A stretch of 64,000 nucleotides of DNA from Ceratopteris richardii (Eukaryota > Streptophyta > Polypodiopsida > Polypodiales > Pteridaceae): NCBI GenBank assembly GCA_020310875.1, contig CM035433.1, positions 111,476,806 through 111,540,805 on the forward strand. Reading direction: 5' to 3'. The position numbers were made by a program, and so were the translations under genes. Shown piece by piece: positions 33,157 through 43,583 of the stretch. The notes beneath the pieces were generated by a model, which saw only the letters and a list, made by a program, of their open reading frames with translations, made no database searches and was not told where the DNA came from. Position 1 is the stretch's first letter. Every line of letters starts with the position of its first letter.

Positions 33157-34675
33157 AAGCCTTGGCTTCTAGTCCCAAAGTTCTCTTATATTGCTCAAAA
33201 TCCTTTGGAACACCTTGGTTTTCCAATTTTCCTGAGGGTCAACTTCAAAATACCCTATCTAATAATCCTGGTATTAATATTAACATAACCAGTCGATGTT
33301 TTTGTTGTACTCCTCACGAGCTTTCCAACAAACCCAAGATCACTCCGAACGGATTTCGTATGAGAAAGTTATGCCAGTTCAGGGTTTTGAGGGTTAAAAT
33401 AGGGAAACAGGGTCTCTCAGAAAAATGCTTCAAATCAGGCGATATATGACATTTATAGGACACGATACTTGTTACTTGAGGAACTCGATACACGATACTT
33501 GATCTTTGATCAGACGATATACGATATTTCAAGGAAAACGATACTTGATACTTCCCCTAAACGATACACGATCTCTAGCCCCAAACGATACACGACCTCC
33601 AAGCCAAACGATACACGATATTTGATCGCAGACGATACTTGATCTTCGGGAGAAAACGATACACGATACTTCCCCAAACGATCTTTGGACCAGACGATCT
33701 CTGATTCTGAAACGATACTCGATACTTGGCTCAAAACGATACACGATCTCTCACGAAACGATCGCTAAACCAAACGATATCTGAGGAACGATCGCTGACT
33801 AGACGATCTCTGACAAAACGATCGCTGACTGAGTATCGCTGACAAAAACGATCGCTGACTCGAAACGATACACGATACTTGTCAGGTATCGCGATCGCTG
33901 AACCAAACGATAGACGATCTTTGATAAACGATCTTTGATAAACGATCGCTGGAGAACGATCACTGGCAAACGATCTTTGACCGAAACGATCAACGATCTC
34001 TGGGAAATATCGCGATACTCAACCACAGGAGGTCACGATACTTGTCAGGTATCGCGATACTCGACCGCGGGAGCAAAACGATACTTGACCCTTTGCCAAG
34101 ATTTTTACAAGATTTTTCAAGTTTAATCACACACAGAGGTTTTACAAGGTCTCCTACCCTCTCCACGATCTCTGTATCGCACAAAACACACTTCTCAATC
34201 CCTAACAGTGCCAAACGATACTTCGCACAGATCGTTTCACTCTCGCAATTGATTTACTGAGAAATTTTGATCAAAAGGGCTGGTTTGCTTACCTTGGTAA
34301 CTCCTATAATCTCTTTGTAACTTCCCCTTGTTCTGTTCAAGCCCAGCTTGCCCTGCAACTCACTCACGATCGCTGGCGCAGGTCTCACGATAGTTGGCGC
34401 AGGTTTTGCTAATTCAGCTATTTTGGTACTGATTCTTCTGCGCCTCTGTTCTGCACCCTCTCTAAGCTTCTTGCTCACAACCACAAGTAAAAACAAAGTG
34501 AATGTACTCTAAAAAATGGAGAAAACTGAGAAAATGAAGGTGGGTGGAGATGGTGATGATGATGAAGATGAAGAAGAAGGAAAATTCAAAAACTGAACTG
34601 AAAATGATGATTTTTTTTACCTTCCAACGTCGCTACTCTACGTCTTACCGTCACACGCTCGTCCTCCAAGCTCTC
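33157..34675 (-). other. Element E 5' leader between PBS and start codon
   Basis: About 1.5 kb with no long open frame on the sense strand. Its central part (33,440-34,100) is the RCGAT-rich minisatellite listed separately. The segment 34,500-34,620 next to the PBS is A/G-rich on the plus strand (GATGATGAAGATGAAGAAGAAGG-like). Confidence 0.75.
33440..34245. repeat. Degenerate RCGAT minisatellite in the element E leader
   Basis: About 45 copies of ACGAT or GCGAT occur in irregular 10-20 bp spacing, in variants such as ACGATACACGATCTC and ACGATCGCTGAC. The density is greatest at 33,480-34,080. The purpose is unknown; nothing similar is seen in the other elements here. Confidence 0.85.
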
Positions 34676-34693
34676 TCCCCGGCAACGGCGCCA
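34676..34693 (-). other. Element E primer binding site (tRNA-Asp)
   Basis: TCCCCGGCAACGGCGCCA on the plus strand equals the 3' end of plant tRNA-Asp(GUC), so the sense strand is its complement, as in many plant non-chromoviral gypsy elements. Seven bases (AATTTGG) separate it from the LTR. Confidence 0.88.
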
Positions 34694-34700
34694 AATTTGG

Positions 34701-35326
34701 TGTCACTCTAGCACAATGGTGAGTACCAACGTGAGGAGATACACCTCATAAATGTCAATCCGTGGAGACGTGAGGACCGGTATGAAGACCGCAAGCAAGT
34801 GATGGCACAAGTGCGTGAGTGAAAGCACACAAGCATACACACACATACACACACGCGCGCATAAGGTAAGAGCAAAGAGTGGAACAATGGAAAGCTTCGA
34901 TTACCAAAGAGCTCTCTTACAAAACTGAAATCTACAACAAGCCAACCTCAAAAATGAGCTCTCCAGCCCTTTTTATAGTTTTTGAGTGGTTTTGGCCCTG
35001 TCCAGACCTAGTGTCCGGCCTAGTTAAAAAATAGGTTCCAGGGCTTATTTGGGGGCTCAAACGGAGTCTAAAAATCATGAAAATTGGTAGGATGGTAGAT
35101 CTAATACTCCTCAAGCTCGAGGACTCCTCGGCTTGAACAAAATGGAGTTACAAAAATGGAAAATGGTATTTACAATGGTTTTTAGTGATAAAAATCACTA
35201 TTTTTGTAGGGATTTCTTCTGAAAATTTGACATGTGCTTCTTGGAGCTCCCTACTTGCTCCTTCTTCTTGTGTGTCCACTTCCTTGATGCGCTTCCATGC
35301 TTTGTCCTTGACCTTGAGCTTCAACA
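34701..35326 (-). repeat. Element E right (5') LTR
   Basis: 626 bp, flanked on the right by the GAGCC duplication. It should hold the promoter for the genomic RNA. Confidence 0.95.
34970..34977 (-). promoter_or_regulatory. Putative TATA box of the element E 5' LTR
   Basis: The sense strand reads ACTATAAAAAGGGCTGG. This is the best TATA match in the LTR, and it would start RNA about 30 nt further left inside the LTR. The 3' LTR has the same site near 22,473-22,480. Confidence 0.5.
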
Positions 35327-35570
35327 GAGCCCGCTGGCCCCCTTGGACCCCCCAGCCGGGGCTGCTCCTCGCTGCCTCGGACCCCACAATTGGGGACCCT
35401 GGTAACTCCCTTTCCTTACAATACCTTACATGGTCCATTATGACCTTCATCCAACATGCAAGTTGGGATTCCCATCATTTGGGTAATGCACGCTTGGCTT
35501 CTCCTCATAATGGGGGCCTTACAAAATGTGCATACAATCATGAGGGGTAGACATTGATCATATACTAACA
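35327..35570 (-). repeat. Copia D2 right (5') LTR, second part
   Basis: Resumes the LTR with GAGCCCGCTGGCCC and ends ATACTAACA at 35,570, followed by the TGATG duplication. It matches bases 9101-9341 of D1. Confidence 0.92.
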
Positions 35571-36180
35571 TGATGGATCAGGGGGGCTGAGGTTTCTTAG
35601 AAAGTGAGGGCTTATGAAGGGGAAGATTGGGGATCTCAAGCAAGCCTTAGCCACCTAAATTTTAGAGTTTTTAGGGTTTGAATTCATTGAACTCTTTGGT
35701 ATCCAAATTTGTAGAATTATAAGTGGTTGATTTCTCCCTTGCTTTGTTGATCATCACTTTATGTTCTCGCTCGACTTCCCAGATGATGACTTTGATTGTG
35801 GTGGTATAATCGATTGCTCACACTTTTGCAGCCATATCTACTTTATGCCTAGAACATATGGGTATCTCCATGGCTTCACCAATCTGATGGAGTGTGATCT
35901 TCTCGCTTCATGTTTTGGTTGTTGTTGATTTGCATGCCTCCATGGTTGAGTTGTTGGTGCAACACTCGTCCTTGGAAAAGAAGGGAGTTTCGATGGTTGC
36001 ATGATCTATCCATCAAGGTGTGAGACATCCTGCATAACAAATCTAGGGGTACATGTAGGGAGTGTGGAAATGCCTAAGGTTAAGCTTGTAGCATCATTTT
36101 CTCTAGTTTGAGAGTTAGAAGAACCAAGAGCCTTTGTCAAGCCACAATCATTGGTCACACTAGTGTCTGATTCTATCGTA
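35571..36180 (-). pseudogene. Gypsy-2 basic tail with IWVPK-type motif, decayed
   Basis: Minus-strand reading near 35,690-35,705 gives LQIWIPK. Blocks such as TCGATGGTTGCA (about 35,990) align with the element E tail at about 24,370. Many stops are present. This is the right-hand part of the gypsy-2 tail; copia D inserted at its left edge. Confidence 0.6.
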
Positions 36181-36189
36181 AGACATGGC

Positions 36190-36540
36190 TCATTCCCCCA
36201 AGCCTAAAGAAGGAATCGCCTGAGGTTCAAGTTGATTGCATGATCATATGTCCAATCTTGGCCCAATATTAAAGGTTTGGTGAGAACTTCATCATGGCAT
36301 ACTAACAGCTTTACTATCAAGGGAACTTATTGTATGAGGATGGGAACTTCCACCTCACCCATGCAAGTGGTTTCCACACCTCCTAATCCTATGAGGTAAG
36401 CCTCAATTGGATTCATGTGCAAAATAATATCTGGCAACAAGAGTACCTAATGGCACTTACAATAGCTCTTGAATCAATCACGGCCTTGATCATCTTGATT
36501 GTAGTGTCGCACCTAGCTCAACTAAAATAAATGGTTGCTG
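36190..36540 (-). pseudogene. Gypsy-2 second protease-like domain, decayed
   Basis: Minus-strand translation gives IDSRAIVSAIRYS-CQI, then after a frameshift NPIEAYLIGLGGVETTCMGE, then LLVCHDEVLTKPLILGQDW and YDHAINLNLR. These align to the element E region after integrase (DSGAATSAVRLSYCQD, KPIEAYLIGLGGVETPCLGE, PLVLGQDWIYDHAVNLNLR). The active-site glycine is R here. The domain therefore predates the split between E and gypsy-2. Confidence 0.75.
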
Positions 36541-36738
36541 ATCAATTATGCTAGGAGAAGTGTTTCTCTTTGTCTGGCACATTGCCATGTAATATCTAGG
36601 GGCATCTGCTTGGGGGAGGACCTTCACAAGACGAAACCCATCCACATCATCATTCCTAAACTAGTTTATGCCCTTTCATCTTACCTTCATATGTTTAATG
36701 TGTTCTACAGTTTCATCCTGAGCCTCTTCTCATATTTT

Positions 36739-37548
36739 TTACTCCTCTTCTTTATGTTTCATTGCTACATTGATTTGCCTAAGCATCTCTTTGGTCAATT
36801 GATCTTTATAGAGCTTGGCTAGACAACCACTTATGTAATTTGACATCACGTCTCCTTCTAGAGTGGCTGATTGCATTGCCCCACTGATTGAAAGTCTATT
36901 GATGACCATGGGTCCATAGCCACATTTCTCTAGCTTACAAGCATGTTGTTTTAAGGTGTATACCAATACTAGATTGCCAACTTCCAAGCCTTTATCTTTC
37001 ACATGTCCATCAGAGTAGGCCTTTTATCTCTTTTTTTCCTGCATATATACATGTTGCTAGTCTTAGTCGGGTCTCTCCTGAGCATTCTAAATCCATGATC
37101 CTAGATGATAGCTTGTGGCCTATCCACTGATGCTCTTGTATGAGCTTTAGGGTGGGTATCAATAAATCTAAAGGAAGCATAGCATTTTGACCAAATACCA
37201 TATGAAAGGAAGTGGCATTAAGTACCATTTTATAGGCCACTCGATATGCCCAAACAGCATGATGTAGTTGTTTGTCCCAATCTGAATGTTTATTATCTAC
37301 AAGCTTACTCAATACATTACACAGGATCTTATTCGTGCTTTCAACATGTCCGTGTACTTGTGGATGGTATGGGGAAATGTTCTTGTCCTTAGAAAGTCAA
37401 CGAGAGGATTGCTCCAATCAGGTATTAGTGACACTTGATACAAAGTTGCATGTCCAATTGGAGGTTTGCTAATACAAGATGCACAATCCTTGATAAACAT
37501 ATAGACATCAACTTCCTTAGATGTCCAATATACACCTAATTTCTTCAA
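36739..37548 (-). pseudogene. Gypsy-2 integrase, core largely deleted
   Basis: The 37,309-37,548 piece carries the end of the first H2C2 module (LGVYWTSKEVDVYMF, CASCISKPP) and DWSNPLVDFLRTRT. The sequence then jumps to the integrase C-terminal part (KHSDWDKQLHHAVWAYRVAY, 37,010-37,312) and to LVLVYTLKQHACKLEKCGYG (36,739-37,002). The second zinc module and most of the DDE core are missing relative to E, a deletion of roughly 1.2 kb. Confidence 0.85.
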
Positions 37549-37830
37549 TGTCTGTAGGATTTTATGCTTCGAATGATGTTACCCTAATGCATCTACATGT
37601 GCTAATTGCAACCATTTGTTATGTTCTTCCTCTTCCACAAGCTAAGATTCCTTGATTATTTTGTTTGTAAATACTCCCTACAAGTATGTGATACTTTTGT
37701 GACTTGAATATTTCTTCATCTTTTGTTATAATCACACGGTCTTGGGTCTGAATGTGAGAATAGGTAGAAACTTCTTTGCCCAATTTGGAACTACTTCAAG
37801 ATTGAACAAATATGCATCATGAAGATCATT

Positions 37831-38934
37831 TTATACACCTTGTAGGGATTCTCCAAAAGTGATTCGTGAAAGATGACCAGCCCGAAGGTGGGTCTCACCT
37901 TTCCTAAAAACTACTTCAAAATCATAATCCATTAGTAAGAGAAAACATCTTACTAATCTTCTTGTATTGCAAGGTTTGTTCACCAAGTACAATAAGCCTT
38001 GATGGTCTATAAAAGATTTGAACTTATTTGCAAGCAAATAATGTGGAAACCTTTTGACTGCATAGACCATGCCTAATCCTTCTCTATCAATGGTTTTGTA
38101 ATTATGTTCTATGGCAATGAATTGTCTATGCACATAAGCTAAGGGAAGTTCCATGTTTCCTTCACCTATTGGTTGTGCTAGCATGCATTCAATAGTGAAA
38201 TTGGAGGCATCCACGTGGACATGGAATGGCTTATTCCAATCCGGTGTTGTCAAAATAGGGGTTGAGCACAAATTTCATTTCAGCTCTATGAACGATTTCT
38301 CACATTCTTCATTCCACTCAAAATATGTCAATAGGTTGTACAAGGCCTTTGCAATGATTTTGTACATGTGGATAAAACATTGGTAGTGTTCATAATGATC
38401 CATAAAATCTTGTACTTCCTTTACTATCCTAGTTCTTGGTAATTCGGTTATCACTCTCACCTTATCTTCATGCGTTGATATTATGTTCTTTGACACAATT
38501 TAACCTAAGATATTGCCTTGTTAACCATGAAAATGTGTTTGTTTGGGTTCAAGAATACTTCGTACTCTCTACATTTGTCAAAGATCTTCCTACGTTATTG
38601 AGATGTGGGTATGTCTTATGTGGGAATGATCACATAAAGCATCCACATAAACTTCCAAATTCTTCCTCAAAAATTCTTTGAATACATGACACATGAGCCT
38701 TTGGAAGGTATTAAATGCATTTGTGATCCCAAATGGCATCACACAAAAATCCCTATACTCTCTTAATAGACTTATGAATTCTTGTTCTTCTTCCCCAATG
38801 AGGTCATTTCCTATATACATGCTTCTTTCCTCACCTTCTTCTATCAGCGCTACTACTTTCTTGGTTTTCTCTTTATTGTCATAATCCTCTTCCATGAGAG
38901 CTTCACTTTTTGGCATTCTCACCATTATTTTCAT
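37831..38934 (-). pseudogene. Gypsy-2 reverse transcriptase and RNase H, decayed
   Basis: RNase H (37,831-38,271) reads FHVHVDASNFTIECMLAQPI and FIDHQGLLYLVNKPCNTRRL, close to E. RT (38,275-38,934) retains MPFGITNAFNTFQRLMCHVF and EVYVDALCDHS. The catalytic YVDD is YVDA, and the first half of RT is deleted after LLREYRD. Frameshifts lie near 38,500 and 38,600. Confidence 0.88.
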
Positions 38935-39036
38935 ATCTTTTATCTCATATTTCTTAAAATTCTCTAATACTTCAAAGAAGGATTCTTCTTCTTCTTCTTA
39001 TGTGGGGGGATTCTTTTTACGTTTCTTTTTCTTACT

Positions 39037-40990
39037 TTAAGTGTATAATTGTGCAACTAACATCATGTCATTCTTACATTCCTTATGTTCTTCAATATTA
39101 GCCTCTATCAAGCATAGGTGCTCTTCTTCATAGCTGAAAAAGGGATCCATGATGATGGATTCTAAGTCCTCGTCGTTTTTGTCTTCTAGTACATCTATAC
39201 TAGGCTCACATTCATCAATTATAGGTTCACACATGAACAATGAAATTTCATAGCCATCCTCATCACAATGGGGACTCCATTGTTCTTTACTTACTACTAT
39301 GTCCGTTTTCAAGATCTCTGCCCAACTATGGGGTTCAAACTCTTCATCTAGAAAGACCATAGGCACCCAGGTTGGGTCTTGAAGTGATCTTTTGTTTCCT
39401 TTGGCTCCTATATCTCTTGCTTCTAATCTCTTCTCTCCTTCCATTGCAATCTTACACATCCATAAGTGTGTATCCTCATGTATCCATGAAGGATCTGATC
39501 CTATGGAGTGCATCAATTCAATATCTTCTAGTGTTTTATGGATAGTGGTCCACTATAAGGGGGTACATCTCTATGCATATAGTCTTTGAGATTAACTTTG
39601 GTAGTTACCTGTAAATGATATAAGTACAAGGAATTGGTTCCCCAATCTTGCACTATTCGAAATTGTCTCATGAAAGGTGTACCCAAAATCATCTCATAGA
39701 CATGGTTATTTCCAAATTCACAAATAGCAAAGGTATGCTCAAAATCTAAACCATAAGTACTGAGAGTGATTCCTTCTAAAAATCCTAGTGTCTTCTCTAT
39801 GTGTCCATCTGCCATTCATAACTTCATTCGTGTGGGTCTTAAAGATGGTTTGTCCCAATGTTTCCATGAGGAATGGGTGATAATGGCCACACCTGCACCC
39901 CATCCTAAGATTGTCTTCATCATGTATCCTTGATAAGTGATAGGGAGATAGGTGTTTCCTTCTTATCCTTAGCTCATGTCTCCTATCTTGTCTATTGGAA
40001 TCTCTAGAACTTTCTTGTGTGGTCCTACTTGAGAGTGGGAATTAGCAATTTTAGGCAGTTGGTTTGTTATATGCTTCCACAACTCTGGTCTGACTTTGAG
40101 TAGTTCTTCTAAAGTGAGATGACACTGCACTTTAGTGTTCTTGAATACTTTTGTGCTTCTAGGTATAACAGATTCTTCATTTCTAATCATTATTGTGGGA
40201 TTCTCATTCAATTAGACTTTGAAATCCAAGGGCCTCTAAAATCAGGTAATTCTTTTAAGGAATTAGATTCGAAGTCTAATCATTCGTTTGATTGTACATC
40301 TTCTTGCTCTCCATAAAAAATAGAGGGAATGTCCTAAGGAAATTGATTGTGAAGATTGTCTACTTCTTGTATTGGAGGGGGATCCTCTCTCTCTCACCTT
40401 AGCCCATTTCTCCTTTTTTATTTATTATAAGAACTCTTGAGAGTACTAGTTTATAGAGGAGGGTATTCCATTGTCTATAGAGTTAGGAACATAAGCTTCT
40501 GGTGGAGGTAAGATTTTTCTCTCGCTCTCACTATCTTGAGCCTTAAGTGCTACTAAAAGTCCATGGTCTAGCCATGAATTGATCTAAGCTCTCCAATAGT
40601 CCTTTCAGAGTGTTATTCAGGTTTCACTGAGCTTGTCTTATTGAAAATTCAACTCCCTTCGAACATATCTTGAGATAATTCTACCATCTTTGCACATAGA
40701 TTTATCCTTTCAATCTCTAAGTCTCCTCTGGGATATCATTTAACCAACTCTTCTACATGTGGCCCTTTTTGAAGTCGAGTCTAGTAAGATTTGAACACCA
40801 TTTCCAAACCTTCTAGAGTAGGATCTTCTAAGACCAATCCTAGTCGGGGTTGAATTGGGATGGGTGTCGGGGTGTGAAGTGACATGTTCGATGGTGGGCA
40901 TGCCTGTGAGGGGGTTTGGGATGAGAGTTCTGCTATTTTTGTTTTTTTCTTTAAGGATCTCTTCTAGTTCTGTTAATTTTCTAGCCCATT
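39037..40990 (-). pseudogene. Gypsy-2 protease region and gag-protease linker, decayed
   Basis: Pieces 39,037-39,516 (acidic, ILKTDIVVSKEQWSPHCDED, like E ATMDIAVNEEQWTPHCDEEG), 39,528-39,815 (MADGHIEKTLGFLEGITLST, MILGTPFMRQFRIVQDWG) and 39,969-40,211 (VQCHLTLEELLKVRPELW) align in order with element E at about 28,600-29,720. The DSGA motif itself is lost near 39,890. The gag linker continues to the copia A insertion at 40,999. Confidence 0.87.
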
Positions 40991-40998
40991 GTCTTTTC

Positions 40999-41228
40999 TG
41001 TTGATATATTTAGGTAGTGATGTGTGTGAACACACTAGGACCGCCGGGGCACTTTTTTCCCTCTTTAGGAGGTTTTTTTCCCTCGGCTTGTATATACGCC
41101 TATTGCCCTAATGGGCTACTTATCTTTGTACATTCTCTAGTAATACATTCAGTATTGTGTGTTGTGCTCCAAGCTTCTTCTTCTTCCTTGTGCTGTTCGC
41201 GTGCTTCCGCAGACGTCTAACTCCAACA
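40999..41228 (+). repeat. Copia A 5' LTR
   Basis: 230 bp, TGTTGATATA to CTCCAACA, with a TATA-like TGTATATAC at 41,090-41,098 that would drive element RNA. Confidence 0.95.
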
Positions 41229-41230
41229 AT

Positions 41231-41242
41231 TGGTATCAGAGC
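41231..41242 (+). other. Copia A primer binding site
   Basis: TGGTATCAGAGC, two bases after the LTR; initiator tRNA-Met type. Confidence 0.93.
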
Positions 41243-41512
41243 AGGTCGCCGCTTCATCTAGGGCGCCGTCGACACTCCTCCGTTTGCAGTCTCAGATTCG
41301 TGATCTGAGCTCGTTTCCGCCTCCGAACGCACTATCGCAGCGCTTGTGCAGGCTATTTCGTCCTTTTGTGCCAAAGGTATATACCAATTTCTATTCGCTA
41401 GTTTAAGCGTCTCGAAGTCTGCTACAGGTCTAGCAGAACTCGTCTGGGCAGTTCCGTTCAACTTTTTGAGATACAGTCAATTTTCTGCATCAAGGTATTT
41501 TAGACACCGGCC

Positions 41513-42400
41513 ATGGCTGAAAGCAGTGATGTATTCCGTATGTTGGTTGTTAAGGATAAGTTGGATGGTACCAACTACCCATTATAGGCTTATATGATGC
41601 GACATGTATTGGTTCCAAAAGGACTATGGAACATTGTGCAGGGTGTTGAAAGACGTCCTGTTACACCTGCAACTACAGGTATTGCAAATACAGGTGCTGG
41701 AGGTGCTGGAGCTGATGAAGATGGTGTCGAAGATGATATAGTGCAGATTCCTGTTCGTGCTGCTATTTCTGTTGCACCTACTGCAGAGCAGATTTGCTGG
41801 GATGGCAGAGATGCCCAGGCACATGCATTGATAGCTTTGTCTGTCAAACGTGCCATTATTCCTCACATTCGCTCTTGCAGAACAGCAAAGGATGCTTGGG
41901 ATACACTTACCACATTGTACCAGATAGCTCACTTGTGCAGACTGTTCTGAATAATCTTCCTGAATCATATCAGAGTTTTGCTTCTACTCTTCGGTTGATG
42001 ATGAAAGATTTGAAGGAACAGTTGATTTCTGTTGGTGAGGTTATACCAGATAGCTCACTTGTGCAGACTGTTCTGAATGATCTTCCTGAATCATATCAGA
42101 GTTTTGCTTCTACTCTTCGGTTGATGATGAAAGGCAATCCAAATTCCTTATCATTTGAGGAGTTAGTCTCTGTTTTGTTGCAGGAAGATCAGTCCAGGCA
42201 GAACAGGTCCATTATGCGAGTTGCAGATCAAGCTTTCCTGGCTAGTCAGAAGGGCAAAGGAAAATGGGGCTCTTCTACTAGTAAGAAGATATCTGCAAAT
42301 GCTGCACAATCGAAGAACCAGGATAAAGATGAGAAGAAAACAGAAAAGCAGAAATGTTTTGCAAGTACTGTAGAGGAAATGATCATATCATAAAGAACTA
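41513..42400 (+). pseudogene. Copia A gag, broken
   Basis: Gag starts at ATG 41,513 (MAESSDVFRMLVVKDKLDG). A TAG at about 41,587 replaces the TGG seen in copia C at the same place. The stretch after TTLYQ is replaced by a copy of a downstream 90-bp segment (41,918-42,007 repeats 42,044-42,133), which shifts the frame. The end of gag has the knuckle KYCRGNDHIIKNYPK after a one-base frameshift near 42,355. Its last cysteine is tyrosine, so zinc binding would fail even in frame. Confidence 0.9.
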
Positions 42401-43580
42401 TCCAAAACTGGCTGCCAAAGAGGCAAAGAAGAAAGAGGCTGGAATGGTTGTTGCAGAGGCCTCTACACCAAAAACAGAGTCTGCAAATCTTGTGCAGGAA
42501 GAAGAATGGGCATTTACTACTGTTTGCAGTTTTGACCCATCTTCTCATGATCAGTGCATGTCTGCGGTAGACTCAGATGTTTGGTATTTTGACAGTGGGG
42601 CAACCAAACATATTACCTCGCAGCGCAATTTCTTCTCTTCACTCGAGCCTACCCCTACAGGGAATACTGTTACATGTGCCAACAACTCCTCTTATCCTGT
42701 TATGGGAGTTGGTAAGATCATTCTGACTACAGCTGATGGTAGTTCTTTCACTTTGTCAGATGCTTTATTTGTGCCAGGGATCAAAAAGAACCTGTTATCA
42801 GTTTCTGCATTAGCCAAGATTGGCTTGCTTGTGAAATTTGTTGATGACAGGTGTACAGTTCATGATCTCTCAAATGGCGATGTGATTATTGCTTCTGGCA
42901 TTTTATGTCGTGGGTTGTATAAGCTCATAGACTATGAAAGATCTGTAAATGATTTGGCATGTGTAGTAAATGATTCTCAGGCTAAGTCAGATGCAAAGCT
43001 TTGGCATGCACGCTTTGGTCATCTGAATTTTGCTAGTTTGCTACGCCTGCAGGGATCTCAAATGGTGTCCTCTTTGCCCAAACTTAAGGCACCTGGAAAA
43101 CATGTTTGTGAAGGCTGTATTTTGGGCAAAATGCAACGTTCCTCCTTTCCAAAAGATGGTTCACTTCGGGCTACGCAGAAATTGCAGCTTGTACATAGTG
43201 ATGTCTGTGGTCCTATGCAGACACCCTCTTTTGGAAATTACCTTTACTTCGTGACTTTCATTGATGATTTTTCCAGGCATGCATGGGTATATCCACTCAA
43301 AGCAAAGTCCGAAGTGTTCATGTGCTTCAAACAGTTTTTGGTTTTGGCTGAAAATCTGTCAGCATGTAAAATGGGCACCCTCCGTTCTGATCGAGGGGGG
43401 GAATATATGTCTTCATATTTTAATGCATTTCTGGCTGAACGTGGGATAAAACACTAGTGTACAGTGTCGTATACACCTCAACAGAATGGAGTTGCTTAAC
43501 GAAAGAACAAGTCACTCATGGAGATGGCGAGGTGCATGGTCAAGAGTCAGGCTTTACCACATAGTTTGTAGCTTGAGGTT
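42401..43580 (+). pseudogene. Copia A protease and integrase N-terminal and core
   Basis: A 367-codon frame (42,354-43,457) holds the protease (VWYFDSGATKHIT), gag-pre-integrase (LWHARFGHLNFASLL), zinc cysteines (CEGCILGKMQ) and integrase core residues (LVHSDVCGPMQ, TLRSDRGGEYMS). It ends at TAG near 43,456. Beyond it, HTPQQNGVA-type sequence continues with stops at about 43,498 and 43,568. The nearby copia B copy keeps sense codons at these positions (TGG at 43,568). Confidence 0.92.
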
Positions 43581-43583
43581 GTC

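Larger units (their letters stand above)
22204..35326 (-). mobile_element. Element E: full-length, apparently intact Ty3/gypsy retrotransposon
   Basis: A 13,123-bp element, with the 3' LTR at 22,204-22,827 and the 5' LTR at 34,701-35,326. Target duplication GAGCC is at both sides (22,199-22,203 and 35,327-35,331). A PBS for tRNA-Asp, a PPT, a 1.5-kb leader, a single 3,118-codon frame and a 0.96-kb 3' UTR lie between them. By eye the LTRs are identical except one extra CG dinucleotide in the right copy, so insertion is very recent. It lacks a chromodomain at the integrase C-terminus. With the tRNA-Asp PBS and the RT motifs this suggests the non-chromoviral (OTA-type) branch. It is the only element in the window that looks competent. 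Confidence 0.95.
14800..35570 (-). mobile_element. Copia D2: Ty1/copia element, minus strand, split by elements F and E
   Basis: The left LTR is 14,800-15,483 and the right LTR is in two parts, 21,747-22,203 and 35,327-35,570. The outer flanks both read TGATG (14,795-14,799 and 35,571-35,575), a 5-bp target duplication that confirms the ends across 20.8 kb. Element F lies in its integrase region and element E in its right LTR. Removing both leaves an element of about 5.5 kb. The target was the tail of the older gypsy-2 element. Confidence 0.9.

Noticed and set aside
33440..34245. CRISPR-like array
   Set aside because: Units are short, irregular and without unique spacers of constant length; this is a degenerate minisatellite in a plant retrotransposon leader.
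41017..41220. 67-codon plus-strand frame in the copia A LTR, recurring at 45,863 and 55,311
   Set aside because: LTR sequence shared by all family copies; no start context or motif.
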